Origin: Pseudonocardia phyllosphaerae
Lineage (GTDB): Bacteria; Actinomycetota; Actinomycetes; Mycobacteriales; Pseudonocardiaceae
NCBI RefSeq assembly: GCF_046546475.1
Contig: NZ_JBKGXS010000001.1
Span: 682,001 to 746,000 of the forward strand
Length of the DNA stretch: 64,000 bases
Direction of reading: 5' to 3'
Part shown: piece after piece, positions 1 through 12,338 of the stretch
Layout of the letters: every line of letters starts with the position of its first letter
Numbering within the stretch: the first letter of the stretch is position 1
Translations under genes and position numbers: made by a program
Notes under the pieces: generated by a model
Databases searched by the model: none
What the model saw: the letters and a program-made list of their open reading frames with translations, nothing else
What the model was told of the DNA's origin: nothing

Positions 1-1510
1 CTCGAACCAGGGCACCTGCAACAACCAGAAGCCCGTCGTCGACGAGGGCCAGCGGGTCGAGGTGGGCCAGGTGCTCGCCGACGGTCCCTGCACCCAGGAC
101 GGCGAGATGGCCCTGGGCAAGAACCTGCTCGTGGCGATCATGCCGTGGGAGGGCCACAACTACGAGGACGCGATCATCCTGTCGCAGCGCCTCGTCCAGG
201 ACGACGTCCTCACCTCGATCCACATCGAGGAGCACGAGGTCGACGCCCGCGACACCAAGCTGGGTGCCGAGGAGATCACGCGGGACATCCCGAACGTCTC
301 CGAGGACGTGCTCGCCGACCTCGACGAGCGCGGCATCATCCGGATCGGTGCCGAGGTGCAGCCGGGCGACATCCTGGTCGGCAAGGTGACGCCGAAGGGC
401 GAGACCGAGCTGACCCCGGAGGAGCGCCTGCTCCGCGCGATCTTCGGCGAGAAGGCGCGCGAGGTCCGCGACACCTCGCTGAAGGTGCCGCACGGCGAGT
501 ACGGCAAGGTCATCGGCATCCGGGTCTTCTCCCGCGACGACGACGACGAGCTGGCCCCGGGCGTCAACGAGCTGGTCCGCGTCTACGTGGCCCAGAAGCG
601 CAAGATCTCCGACGGTGACAAGCTCGCCGGCCGCCACGGCAACAAGGGCGTCATCGGCAAGATCCTGCCGGTCGAGGACATGCCGTTCCTCGCGGACGGC
701 ACCCCGATCGACATCATCCTGAACACCCACGGTGTTCCGCGACGGATGAACATCGGCCAGGTCCTGGAGACCCACCTCGGGTGGATCGCCAAGACCGGCT
801 GGGAGATCGAGGGCGAGCCCGAGTGGGCGTCGCAGATGCCCGAGGAGCTCTACTCGGTCCCCGCGGACACCAAGACCGCCACTCCGGTCTTCGACGGTGC
901 CCGCGAGAACGAGATCACCGGCCTGCTCGGCAGCACGCTGCCGAACCGGGACGGCGAGCGGATGGTCGGTTCGGACGGCAAGGCGGAGCTGCTCGACGGC
1001 CGCTCCGGTGAGCCGTACCCGTTCCCGGTCGCGGTCGGCTACATGTACATCCTGAAGCTGGCCCACCTGGTGGACGACAAGATCCACGCCCGGTCGACCG
1101 GCCCGTACTCGATGATCACCCAGCAGCCGCTGGGCGGTAAGGCGCAGTTCGGTGGCCAGCGCTTCGGCGAGATGGAGTGCTGGGCCATGCAGGCGTACGG
1201 CGCGGCCTACACCCTGCAGGAGCTGCTGACGATCAAGTCCGACGACGTCGTGGGCCGCGTGAAGGTCTACGAGGCGATCGTCAAGGGCGAGAACATCCCG
1301 GAGCCGGGGATCCCCGAGTCGTTCAAGGTGCTGCTCAAGGAGCTGCAGTCGCTCTGCCTGAACGTCGAGGTGCTCTCCAGCGACGGTGCGGCGATCGAGA
1401 TGCGGGACGCCGACGACGAGGACCTCGAGCGCGCCGCGGCGAACCTGGGCATCAACCTGTCCAGCCGCCCGGGCTCGGAGTCGATGACCGTCGACGACGT
1501 CGTCAACTGA
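1..1510 (+). CDS. rpoB: RNA polymerase beta subunit, C-terminal part (5' end outside window)
   Basis: C-terminal portion (about 500 residues) of the beta subunit of RNA polymerase. The frame is open from base 2 with no start in view, so the gene enters from the left edge. Visible hallmarks are GDKLAGRHGNKGV, part of the conserved active-centre region, THGVPRRMNIGQ, and the near-universal QPLGGKAQFGGQRFGEME segment shortly before the C-terminus. The rifampicin-resistance region lies upstream and is not in the window. It is followed by rpoC after a 49-bp gap, the usual rpoBC operon. Family assignment is certain; only the N-terminal part is missing. Confidence 0.98.
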   Translation, partial: SNQGTCNNQKPVVDEGQRVEVGQVLADGPCTQDGEMALGKNLLVAIMPWEGHNYEDAIILSQRLVQDDVLTSIHIEEHEVDARDTKLGAEEITRDIPNVSEDVLADLDERGIIRIGAEVQPGDILVGKVTPKGETELTPEERLLRAIFGEKAREVRDTSLKVPHGEYGKVIGIRVFSRDDDDELAPGVNELVRVYVAQKRKISDGDKLAGRHGNKGVIGKILPVEDMPFLADGTPIDIILNTHGVPRRMNIGQVLETHLGWIAKTGWEIEGEPEWASQMPEELYSVPADTKTATPVFDGARENEITGLLGSTLPNRDGERMVGSDGKAELLDGRSGEPYPFPVAVGYMYILKLAHLVDDKIHARSTGPYSMITQQPLGGKAQFGGQRFGEMECWAMQAYGAAYTLQELLTIKSDDVVGRVKVYEAIVKGENIPEPGIPESFKVLLKELQSLCLNVEVLSSDGAAIEMRDADDEDLERAAANLGINLSSRPGSESMTVDDVVN

Positions 1511-1559
1511 CCCGCCCGTAGATCGACTAGCCGACTTTACGAAGAAACAGAGGACTTAC

Positions 1560-5471
<3,912 letters not shown>

Positions 5472-5484
5472 TGCGTTAGCGCAA

Positions 5485-5514
5485 CGTTCCGGCAGGCGAC
5501 GGTCTGCCGGAACG
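5485..5514 (+). terminator. Terminator hairpin after rpoC
   Basis: Perfect 11-bp inverted repeat with an 8-nt loop (arms CGTTCCGGCAG and its complement), starting 14 nt after the rpoC stop codon. There is no long T-run, as is common in high-GC actinomycetes. It probably ends rpoBC transcription together with the next hairpin. Confidence 0.75.
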
Positions 5515-5531
5515 CACCGAAGAGGTCCCGG

Positions 5532-5574
5532 ACGGGGCCGGACACCGCTCTCCCGTGGCGGTGCCCGGCCCCGT
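5532..5574. terminator. Second, probably bidirectional terminator hairpin
   Basis: Outer 10-bp perfect stem (ACGGGGCCGG with CCGGCCCCGT) continued by an inner 6-bp stem (CACCGC/GCGGTG) around a 9-nt loop, with a single mismatch between them. It lies between convergent rpoC and the esterase gene and could stop transcription from both sides. Confidence 0.7.
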
Positions 5575-5580
5575 TCGTGC

Positions 5581-5655
5581 GTTCCGGGGCTGTGTCGTTC
5601 GGGGCTGTGTCGTTCCGGGCGGTGTCGGCCCGGGCCATGTCGTTCCGGGTGTGTG
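5581..5655. repeat. Short degenerate tandem repeat between rpoC and the esterase gene
   Basis: Two perfect adjacent copies of the 15-mer GGGGCTGTGTCGTTC (5586-5600 and 5601-5615) are followed by decayed copies containing TGTCGTTCCGGG or similar up to about 5655. This is non-coding spacer in a convergent intergenic region, probably replication slippage. No function is evident. Confidence 0.55.
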
Positions 5656-5672
5656 ACCGCCCGGGGGACTGC

Positions 5673-6653
5673 TCAGCGGGTGCAGTCGGCCCGCAGCGCC
5701 GCCCCGAGCCGGTTCAGTGACACGTCGGCCTCGGCGAGCAGCCCGGCCAGGATCGGGTAGGCGTGCCACATGCCCGGCGCCCGCTCGTAGGTCACCGGGG
5801 TGCCGGCTGCGCGGGCCAGGTCGACCAGCGCGTCGGCGTCGTCGACCAGGAGCTCGTCGGCGCCGGCGACGACGTGCAGCGGCGGCAGCCCGGCCAGGTC
5901 GGCCTCCAGCGGGGTCAGCTCCGCGGCGTCGCGGTGCGGGCCCGCGTAGTCGCCTGCCATCGTGTGGATCCACGAGCCGTCGAGCAGGACGTCGGTCGCG
6001 GCGTTGCGGGTCAGGGCGTCCGCGGTGCCGCTCAGGTCCAGCCACGGCGAGATCAGACCGATCGCCCCCGGCAGCTCCTCGCCGAGCGCCCGCAGCCGCA
6101 GCAGCAGCGACATCGTGAGCCCGCCGCCCGCGGAGTCCCCGGCGACGGCGATCCGGTGCGCCGGGAACCCGTCCGCACGGAGCGCCCGCCAGGCGGCGAG
6201 CGCGTCGTCCAGCGCGGCCGGGAACGGGTGCTCGGGCGCCAGCCGGTAGGCCGGGGCGAACACCGCCGTGCCGGTCGCGTGCGCCAGGCCCGCCAGCAGT
6301 GGGCGGTGCGACGACGCGGACCCGACGACGTAGCCGCCTCCGTGCAGGTAGAGCACGCGGTGCGGGGCGAGTGCCCCGGGCGGCGCGACCACGTCGGTGC
6401 GGACCCCGCCCAGCTCGCCGCGGGACCGGCGGGTGCCGCGGGGGAGCGGCAGCGACGCCCCGACGAGGTCGAGTCCGGTCCGCCGGACGGGCAGAGGTAG
6501 GCTGGGGGACAGCAGAGGCGCGATGATCGCGCGCGTGGCGAGCCGGTTCACGGCCGTCGGCAGGTGCATACCGGACGGTATCCACCGCACCGGAGTCCCG
6601 AATCCCCAGGTGGGCGCCCGCGCGAGGAGATCATCGGCCACGGGTGACCCCAC
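5673..6653 (-). CDS. Alpha/beta hydrolase, HSL-type esterase/lipase
   Basis: Serine hydrolase of the hormone-sensitive-lipase family, the group that includes many mycobacterial Lip enzymes; the substrate is not known and is probably a short-chain ester. With the GTG start at 6653 it has 326 residues: oxyanion motif HGGG at 104-107, nucleophile Ser174 in GDSAGG, acid in GADELL (about Glu267) and catalytic His297 in GMWHAY. No signal peptide is evident. No good ribosome-binding site precedes the start, and an ATG 28 codons further in (6569) is a real alternative. It stands alone, convergent with rpoC and divergent from rpsL. Confidence 0.85.
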   Translation of the reverse strand: MGSPVADDLLARAPTWGFGTPVRWIPSGMHLPTAVNRLATRAIIAPLLSPSLPLPVRRTGLDLVGASLPLPRGTRRSRGELGGVRTDVVAPPGALAPHRVLYLHGGGYVVGSASSHRPLLAGLAHATGTAVFAPAYRLAPEHPFPAALDDALAAWRALRADGFPAHRIAVAGDSAGGGLTMSLLLRLRALGEELPGAIGLISPWLDLSGTADALTRNAATDVLLDGSWIHTMAGDYAGPHRDAAELTPLEADLAGLPPLHVVAGADELLVDDADALVDLARAAGTPVTYERAPGMWHAYPILAGLLAEADVSLNRLGAALRADCTR

Positions 6654-7146
6654 CGCGGCGAGCGGCGGACGACCTGCGACGAGCGGGTGAGCCTGCTTGC
6701 CAGGTGCCGTCCCGTACGGCAGGGTCGGGTCACCACAGGTCTCCGCCGGGTTCTGCCCGGTGGATCCGCCGGCCCTCCGAAGCCCCCGGAGGACCGCGAG
6801 GCGAGGTCGCGACCGACCCGCTTTGACCGTGTCGAAGAGGGCCCGGTATCGTCATGTCCTGCGCTCGACTTCGGTCGGGCCGATCCGCGTGCCTCGTGGC
6901 GCTCGGTCCCCGGTGCCCGCACCCCGGACCGCCCCGCCGCGCACCGGCACGGTGGACGTCCCCGAGTACGTGCGGGGCCCTCGAGGCCGGGCACGAGCAC
7001 GGGACGACACGCCCGACCCCGGGGATCGGTAGCGACGGTGGCGGTCCATCCGCCGTTCCGGCGCCCGGATCCCGGAGTACCCAGTACGAAGCAACAGCGC
7101 CTAGACACACAGTCGAGCCACGTCGACGGGAAGAAGTAGACGGTTC
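6654..7146 (+). promoter_or_regulatory. rpsL operon upstream region with sigma70-type promoter
   Basis: A 493-bp gap with no supported gene. It contains a good vegetative promoter: -35 TTGACC at 6823-6828, an 18-nt spacer, and -10 TATCGT at 6847-6852, which would give a leader of roughly 290 nt before rpsL. High-GC open frames cross the region on both strands but run through this promoter and have no recognisable product. Nothing else specific is seen. Confidence 0.65.
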
Positions 7147-7521
7147 ATGCCCACGATCCAGCAGCTGGTCCGAAAGGGCCGTGAGGACAAGGTCGCGAAG
7201 ACCACCACGGCCGCACTGAAGGGCAGCCCCCAGCGCCGTGGGGTCTGCACCCGCGTGTACACGACCACCCCGAAGAAGCCGAACTCCGCGCTCCGCAAGG
7301 TCGCCCGCGTCCGGCTGTCCAGCGGTATCGAGGTCACCGCGTACATCCCCGGCGAGGGCCACAACCTGCAGGAGCACTCCATCGTGCTGGTGCGCGGTGG
7401 TCGTGTGAAGGACCTCCCCGGCGTGCGTTACAAGGTGATCCGCGGGTCGCTGGACACCCAGGGCGTCAAGAACCGCAAGCAGAGCCGCAGCAAGTACGGC
7501 GCGAAGAAGGAGAAGAGCTGA
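7147..7521 (+). CDS. rpsL: 30S ribosomal protein S12
   Basis: S12 (uS12) of the 30S decoding centre, 124 residues, normal actinobacterial length. The conserved loops PKKPNSAL and GGRVKDLPGVRYK are intact with their lysines present, the residues whose substitution gives streptomycin resistance in other bacteria, so the sequence looks wild type at those sites. A purine-rich GGGAAGAAG lies about 13 nt before the ATG, rather far. The stop codon overlaps the rpsG start (TGATG), suggesting coupled translation. Confidence 0.98.
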   Translation: MPTIQQLVRKGREDKVAKTTTAALKGSPQRRGVCTRVYTTTPKKPNSALRKVARVRLSSGIEVTAYIPGEGHNLQEHSIVLVRGGRVKDLPGVRYKVIRGSLDTQGVKNRKQSRSKYGAKKEKS

Positions 7522-7991
7522 TGCCGCGCAAGGGCCCCGCCCCCAAGCGTCCGCTGGTCTCGGACCCGGTGTACGGCTCGCCGCTGGTCACCCAGCTGGT
7601 GAACAAGGTCCTCAAGGACGGCAAGCGCTCTCTCGCCGAGCGCATCGTGTACGCCGCGCTCGAGGGCACCCGTGACAAGACCGGCACCGACCCGGTCGTC
7701 ACGCTCAAGCGTGCACTGGACAACGTGAAGCCGGCCCTCGAGGTCCGCAGCCGCCGTGTCGGTGGCGCGACCTACCAGGTCCCGGTCGAGGTCCGTGCCG
7801 TCCGGCAGACCACCCTGGGTCTGCGCTGGCTGGTGACCTACTCGGGCCAGCGGCGTGAGAAGACCATGGTCGAGCGCCTCATGAACGAGCTGCTCGACGC
7901 GAGCAACGGCCTCGGTGCCAGCGTCAAGCGGCGCGAGGACATGCACAAGATGGCGGAGTCGAACCGCGCCTTCGCCCACTACCGCTGGTGA
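7521..7991 (+). CDS. rpsG: 30S ribosomal protein S7
   Basis: S7 (uS7), 156 residues, a primary 16S rRNA 3'-domain binder that organises the 30S head. It begins MPRKGPAPKRPL and ends with NRAFAHYRW, both typical of the family. The ATG shares its A with the last base of the rpsL stop codon, so expression is probably coupled to rpsL. fusA follows after 47 bp. In proteobacteria S7 represses this operon; nothing in this sequence shows whether that happens here. Confidence 0.98.
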   Translation: MPRKGPAPKRPLVSDPVYGSPLVTQLVNKVLKDGKRSLAERIVYAALEGTRDKTGTDPVVTLKRALDNVKPALEVRSRRVGGATYQVPVEVRAVRQTTLGLRWLVTYSGQRREKTMVERLMNELLDASNGLGASVKRREDMHKMAESNRAFAHYRW

Positions 7992-8038
7992 CCGGCCGAC
8001 CGTCGGGTGCCATCTCGCGATCGAGGGAGAGCTGAGAA

Positions 8039-10141
8039 GTGGCAGCACAGGATGTGCTGACGGACCTCACGAAGGTCCGCAACATCGGCATCATGGCCCA
8101 CATCGACGCCGGGAAGACCACCACCACCGAGCGGATCCTGTACTACACCGGGATCAACTACAAGATCGGTGAGGTGCACGACGGCGGCGCGACGATGGAC
8201 TGGATGGAGGAGGAGCAGAAGCGCGGCATCACGATCACGTCCGCCGCGACGACCTGCTTCTGGAAAGACCACCAGATCAACATCATCGACACCCCCGGCC
8301 ACGTGGACTTCACGGTCGAGGTCGAGCGCTCCCTGCGGGTGCTCGACGGTGCCGTCGCGGTCTTCGACGGCAAGGAGGGTGTGGAGCCGCAGTCCGAGCA
8401 GGTCTGGCGGCAGGCCACCAAGTACGACGTCCCGCGTATCTGCTTCGTCAACAAGATGGACAAGCTCGGCGCGGACTTCTACTTCACCGTCCAGACGATC
8501 AAGGACCGGCTGAACGCCACGCCGCTCCCGCTGCAGATCCCGATCGGCAGCGAGAGCGACTTCATCGGCGTCGTCGACCTGGTCGAGATGCGCGCGCTGA
8601 CCTGGCGCGGTGAGGTGGCCAAGGGCGAGGACTACACGGTCGAGGAGATCCCGGCCGACCTCGTCGAGAAGGCCCAGGAGTACCGCACCGCCCTCGTCGA
8701 GGCCGTCGCCGAGACCGACGACGCCCTGATGGAGAAGTACTTCGGCGGTGAGGAGCTCACCGTCGACGAGATCAAGACCGGTATCCGCTCCCTGGTCACA
8801 AGCCGGTCCGCGTACCCGGTGCTCTGCGGCTCCGCGTTCAAGAACAAGGGCGTCCAGCCGATGCTGGACGCGGTGATCGCGTACCTGCCGTCGCCGTACG
8901 ACGTCCCGCCGGTCGAGGGCTTCCTGACCGACGGTGAGACGCCTGCGGTGCGCAAGCCCTCGAAGGAGGAGCCGTTCTCGGCTCTGGCCTTCAAGGTCGC
9001 CGCGCACCCGTTCTTCGGCAAGCTCACCTACGTCCGGGTCTACTCGGGCCGGGTCGCGTCGGGCGCGCAGATCATCAACTCGACCAAGGACCGCAAGGAG
9101 CGCATCGGGAAGCTCTTCCAGATGCACTCCAACAAGGAGAACCCGGTCGACGAGGCCGTGGCCGGCCACATCTACGCGGTCATCGGTCTGAAGGACACGA
9201 CCACCGGGGACACCCTCTGCGACTCGCAGTCGCCGATCGTCCTCGAGTCGATGACCTTCCCGGACCCGGTCATCCAGGTCGCCGTCGAGCCCAAGTCGAA
9301 GGCGGACCAGGAGAAGCTCTCCACGGCGATCCAGAAGCTCGCCGAGGAGGACCCGACGTTCCAGGTCTCCCTGGACGACGAGACCGGCCAGACCATCATC
9401 GCGGGCATGGGCGAGCTGCACCTCGAGGTGCTGGTCAACCGCATGAAGTCCGACTTCAAGGTCGAGGCCAACATCGGCAAGCCGCAGGTCGCCTACCGGG
9501 AGACCATCCGGCAGCCGGTGATGAAGTACGAGTACACGCACAAGAAGCAGACCGGTGGCTCGGGCCAGTTCGCCCGCGTCATCATCAACCTGGAGCCGCT
9601 GACCGGCGGCGACGGTGCGCTGTACGAGTTCGACAACAAGGTCACCGGTGGTCGTATCCCGCGGGAGTACATCCCGTCGGTCGACCAGGGTGTCCAGGAC
9701 GCCATGCAGTACGGCATCCAGGCCGGCTACCCCGTGGTCGGCGTGAAGTGCACCCTGCTGGACGGGCAGTACCACGAGGTCGACTCCTCGGAGATGGCCT
9801 TCAAGGTCGCCGGTTCGATGGTGTTCAAGGAGGCGGCCCGCAAGGCGAGCCCCGCCATCCTCGAGCCGATGATGGCCGTCGAGGTCACCACCCCCGAGGA
9901 CTACATGGGTGACGTCATCGGCGACCTGAACTCCCGCCGCGGCCAGGTCCAGGCCATGGAGGAGCGGGCAGGCGCCCGCGTCGTCAAGGCGCTCGTGCCG
10001 CTGTCCGAGATGTTCGGCTACGTCGGCGACCTCCGGTCGCGGACCCAGGGCCGGGCCAACTACACGATGGTCTTCGACTCCTACGCGGAGGTGCCGCAGA
10101 ACGTGGCCAAGGAGATCATCGCGAAGGCGACGGGCGAGTAA
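8039..10141 (+). CDS. fusA: Translation elongation factor G
   Basis: EF-G, the GTPase that drives ribosomal translocation, 700 residues (normal length). The GTG start is preceded by a GAGGGAGAG ribosome-binding site. G1 motif AHIDAGKT lies at residues 20-27, then DTPGHVDF (G3) and NKMDKLGAD (G4); domains II-V follow, with HKKQTGGSGQFARV in domain IV and a normal C-terminus. It sits in the str operon order rpsL-rpsG-fusA-tuf. A hairpin 14 nt after the stop may lower read-through into tuf. Confidence 0.99.
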   Translation: MAAQDVLTDLTKVRNIGIMAHIDAGKTTTTERILYYTGINYKIGEVHDGGATMDWMEEEQKRGITITSAATTCFWKDHQINIIDTPGHVDFTVEVERSLRVLDGAVAVFDGKEGVEPQSEQVWRQATKYDVPRICFVNKMDKLGADFYFTVQTIKDRLNATPLPLQIPIGSESDFIGVVDLVEMRALTWRGEVAKGEDYTVEEIPADLVEKAQEYRTALVEAVAETDDALMEKYFGGEELTVDEIKTGIRSLVTSRSAYPVLCGSAFKNKGVQPMLDAVIAYLPSPYDVPPVEGFLTDGETPAVRKPSKEEPFSALAFKVAAHPFFGKLTYVRVYSGRVASGAQIINSTKDRKERIGKLFQMHSNKENPVDEAVAGHIYAVIGLKDTTTGDTLCDSQSPIVLESMTFPDPVIQVAVEPKSKADQEKLSTAIQKLAEEDPTFQVSLDDETGQTIIAGMGELHLEVLVNRMKSDFKVEANIGKPQVAYRETIRQPVMKYEYTHKKQTGGSGQFARVIINLEPLTGGDGALYEFDNKVTGGRIPREYIPSVDQGVQDAMQYGIQAGYPVVGVKCTLLDGQYHEVDSSEMAFKVAGSMVFKEAARKASPAILEPMMAVEVTTPEDYMGDVIGDLNSRRGQVQAMEERAGARVVKALVPLSEMFGYVGDLRSRTQGRANYTMVFDSYAEVPQNVAKEIIAKATGE

Positions 10142-10154
10142 GTCCCGCTGCGAC

Positions 10155-10182
10155 GGTCGCGGGGGACATGACCCCCGCGGCC
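10155..10182 (+). terminator. Hairpin in the fusA-tuf gap
   Basis: An 11-bp stem (GGTCGCGGGGG paired with CCCCCGCGGCC, one G.U pair) with a 6-nt loop ACATGA. It lies 14 nt downstream of fusA and upstream of a -10-like box for tuf. It may be a partial terminator separating tuf expression from the rest of the operon. Confidence 0.55.
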
Positions 10183-10237
10183 GCGGGCGGGCCGGCACGC
10201 AGTCCGACCTGCTCGAAGGGCGTGGGACGCGGATCGG

Positions 10238-10243
10238 TAAGGT
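10238..10243 (+). promoter_or_regulatory. Possible -10 box of a tuf promoter
   Basis: TAAGGT matches the actinobacterial TANNNT -10 consensus 78 nt before the tuf start, downstream of the fusA hairpin. No good -35 hexamer stands 16-19 nt upstream, so the call is tentative. A separate tuf promoter is known in other actinomycetes such as Streptomyces. Confidence 0.35.
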
Positions 10244-10321
10244 CCGCGCCCCGCACCCACAGACCACAGACCTGCCGTCAGCACGGCGGAGTGAACCCCA
10301 TCAGTCCAGGAGGACCCTGAA

Positions 10322-11515
10322 GTGGCGAAGGCGAAGTTCGAGCGGAACAAGCCGCACGTCAACATCGGCACGATCGGTCACATCGACCACGGCAAGACCA
10401 CGCTGACGGCGGCCATCACCAAGGTTCTGCACGACAAGTACCCGAACCTCAACGAGGCGTCGGCGTTCGACATGATCGACAAGGCGCCCGAGGAGCGTCA
10501 GCGCGGTATCACGATCTCCATCGCGCACGTCGAGTACCAGACCGAGAAGCGGCACTACGCGCACGTCGACTGCCCCGGGCACGCCGACTACGTGAAGAAC
10601 ATGATCACCGGTGCCGCCCAGATGGACGGCGCCATCCTCGTGGTCGCCGCGACCGACGGCCCGATGCCGCAGACCCGTGAGCACGTGCTGCTCGCGCGTC
10701 AGGTCGGCGTGCCGTACATCGTCGTCGCGCTGAACAAGGCCGACATGGTCGACGACGAGGAGATCATGGAGCTCGTCGAGATGGAGGTCCGTGAGCTCCT
10801 CTCGGAGCAGGACTACCCGGGCGACGACCTCCCGATCGTCCGCGTCTCGGCGCTGAAGGCGCTCGAGGGCGACGAGAAGTGGGCCAACGCCATCGTCGAG
10901 CTCATGGACGCCGTCGACGACTCGATCCCGGAGCCCGAGCGCGACATCGAGAAGCCGTTCCTCATGCCCGTCGAGGACGTCTTCACGATCACCGGCCGCG
11001 GCACCGTCGTGACCGGCCGTGTCGAGCGCGGCATCGTCAAGGTCAACGAGAACGTCGACATCGTCGGCATCCGCCCGGACAAGACCTCGACCACCGTCAC
11101 CGGTGTCGAGATGTTCCGGAAGATCCTCGACGAGGGTCGTGCCGGCGAGAACGTCGGCCTGCTCCTGCGCGGCATCAAGCGTGAGGACGTGGAGCGCGGC
11201 CAGGTCGTCGTGAAGCCGGGTTCGATCACGCCGCACACCGAGTTCGAGGGCCAGGTCTACATCCTGGGCAAGGACGAGGGCGGCCGTCACACCCCGTTCT
11301 TCAACAACTACCGTCCGCAGTTCTACTTCCGGACGACCGACGTGACCGGCGTCGTGACCCTCCCGCAGGGCACCGAGATGGTCATGCCGGGTGACAACAC
11401 CACCATGAGCGTTCAGCTGATCCAGCCGATCGCCATGGAGGAGGGCCTGCAGTTCGCCATCCGTGAGGGTGGCCGCACCGTGGGCGCCGGCCAGGTCACC
11501 AAGATCAACAAGTGA
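10322..11515 (+). CDS. tuf: Translation elongation factor Tu
   Basis: EF-Tu, 397 residues, delivers aminoacyl-tRNA to the ribosome. The GTG start follows a perfect AGGAGG (10308-10313) by 8 nt, a strong signal fitting a very highly expressed gene. G1 GHIDHGKT is at residues 19-26, G3 DCPGH at 83-87 and G4 NKAD at 138-141; domains II and III are complete to the final QVTKINK. It is the last gene of the str operon and is closed by a strong hairpin. Confidence 0.99.
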   Translation: MAKAKFERNKPHVNIGTIGHIDHGKTTLTAAITKVLHDKYPNLNEASAFDMIDKAPEERQRGITISIAHVEYQTEKRHYAHVDCPGHADYVKNMITGAAQMDGAILVVAATDGPMPQTREHVLLARQVGVPYIVVALNKADMVDDEEIMELVEMEVRELLSEQDYPGDDLPIVRVSALKALEGDEKWANAIVELMDAVDDSIPEPERDIEKPFLMPVEDVFTITGRGTVVTGRVERGIVKVNENVDIVGIRPDKTSTTVTGVEMFRKILDEGRAGENVGLLLRGIKREDVERGQVVVKPGSITPHTEFEGQVYILGKDEGGRHTPFFNNYRPQFYFRTTDVTGVVTLPQGTEMVMPGDNTTMSVQLIQPIAMEEGLQFAIREGGRTVGAGQVTKINK

Positions 11516-11519
11516 GGCG

Positions 11520-11549
11520 ACGGGGCGGCCGGGAGACCGGTCGCCCCGT
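11520..11549 (+). terminator. Terminator hairpin after tuf
   Basis: A 13-bp continuous stem with one G.U pair (11520-11532 with 11537-11549) capped by a GAGA tetraloop, starting 5 nt after the tuf stop. This is a very stable GNRA-capped hairpin and the clear end of the str operon. Confidence 0.85.
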
Positions 11550-12020
11550 TACCCACCCCCGGTTCGAGGGGGCACACAGGCGTGTGTCATCCTTGACGGG
11601 TTGCACGACGGCACGGCGCGTGGATGCGCCGCTCCTGTTCCCGGTCAGCCGGTAGTTCAGGGACGAGCGTTCCCGCGCCGTGTCCGTCGTCAGTCTCGGC
11701 CTCGTGGTCGTGCGCCCCTCGTGGTGCAGGGCCTCGGGACGAGGAAGACCAAGCGACATGCCCGCCCCACAAGGGGGTGGGACGCGGTGACCCGGGCACA
11801 GCCATGTGGGTCAGGGCGCGACACGCCCGACCTCGTGGACCGGAGAGCCCCGGCAGGACGCGTGCTCCGGGCAACTGGAGGCACGGATCCGGGCCGACAG
11901 ACCTGAACAGAGCACGGGCCGCAGCCGGCCGCCCCGCAACGGTGGCAGCACGGCGCGAGTTCTAACGGGGCCGACACCGCGACATCCCCCGCGGCAGGAA
12001 GAAGAGGACGACCGACGACC
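11550..12020 (+). promoter_or_regulatory. Long leader/promoter region upstream of rpsJ (S10 operon)
   Basis: A 471-bp non-coding region between the tuf terminator and rpsJ. No convincing -35/-10 pair was found: TTGACG at 11593-11598 has no -10 at a normal distance. A stable hairpin lies at 11761-11781 (8-bp stem with one G.U, loop ACAAG). A purine-rich GGAAGAAGAGGA precedes rpsJ by about 9 nt. Its length suggests a structured 5' leader, but S10-leader control by L4 is described in proteobacteria and cannot be inferred here. Confidence 0.45.
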
Positions 12021-12326
12021 ATGGCGGGACAGAAGATCCGCATCAGGCTCAAGGCCTATGACCACGAGGCAATCGACGCGTCTGCTCGCAAGATCGTGGA
12101 GACTGTGACGCGTACCGGTGCCCGGGTCGTCGGGCCGGTGCCGCTGCCGACCGAGAAGAACGTGTACTGCGTCATCCGCTCGCCGCACAAGTACAAGGAC
12201 TCGCGCGAGCACTTCGAGATGCGCACGCACAAGCGGCTGATCGACATTCTCGACCCGACGCCGAAGACGGTGGACGCGCTCATGCGCATCGACCTGCCGG
12301 CCAGTGTCGACGTCAACATCCAGTAA
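12021..12326 (+). CDS. rpsJ: 30S ribosomal protein S10
   Basis: S10 (uS10), 101 residues, 30S head protein and, in other bacteria, the partner of NusB in antitermination. It begins MAGQKIRIRLKAYDHEAID and contains RTHKRLIDI. It is the first gene of the S10 cluster, whose order here (rpsJ, rplC, rplD, rplW, rplB, rpsS, rplV, rpsC, rplP, rpmC, rpsQ) is standard. The ribosome-binding site is a GGAAGAAGAGGA tract before the ATG. Confidence 0.98.
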   Translation: MAGQKIRIRLKAYDHEAIDASARKIVETVTRTGARVVGPVPLPTEKNVYCVIRSPHKYKDSREHFEMRTHKRLIDILDPTPKTVDALMRIDLPASVDVNIQ

Positions 12327-12338
12327 GGCGTGGGGACG

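Noticed and set aside
6687..7139. 150-codon plus-strand ORF just upstream of rpsL
   Set aside because: It runs across the TTGACC-18-TATCGT promoter, has Arg/Pro/Ser-rich random composition and no start signal.
11593..11598. TTGACG as -35 of the rpsJ promoter
   Set aside because: No TANNNT-like -10 lies 16-19 nt downstream.
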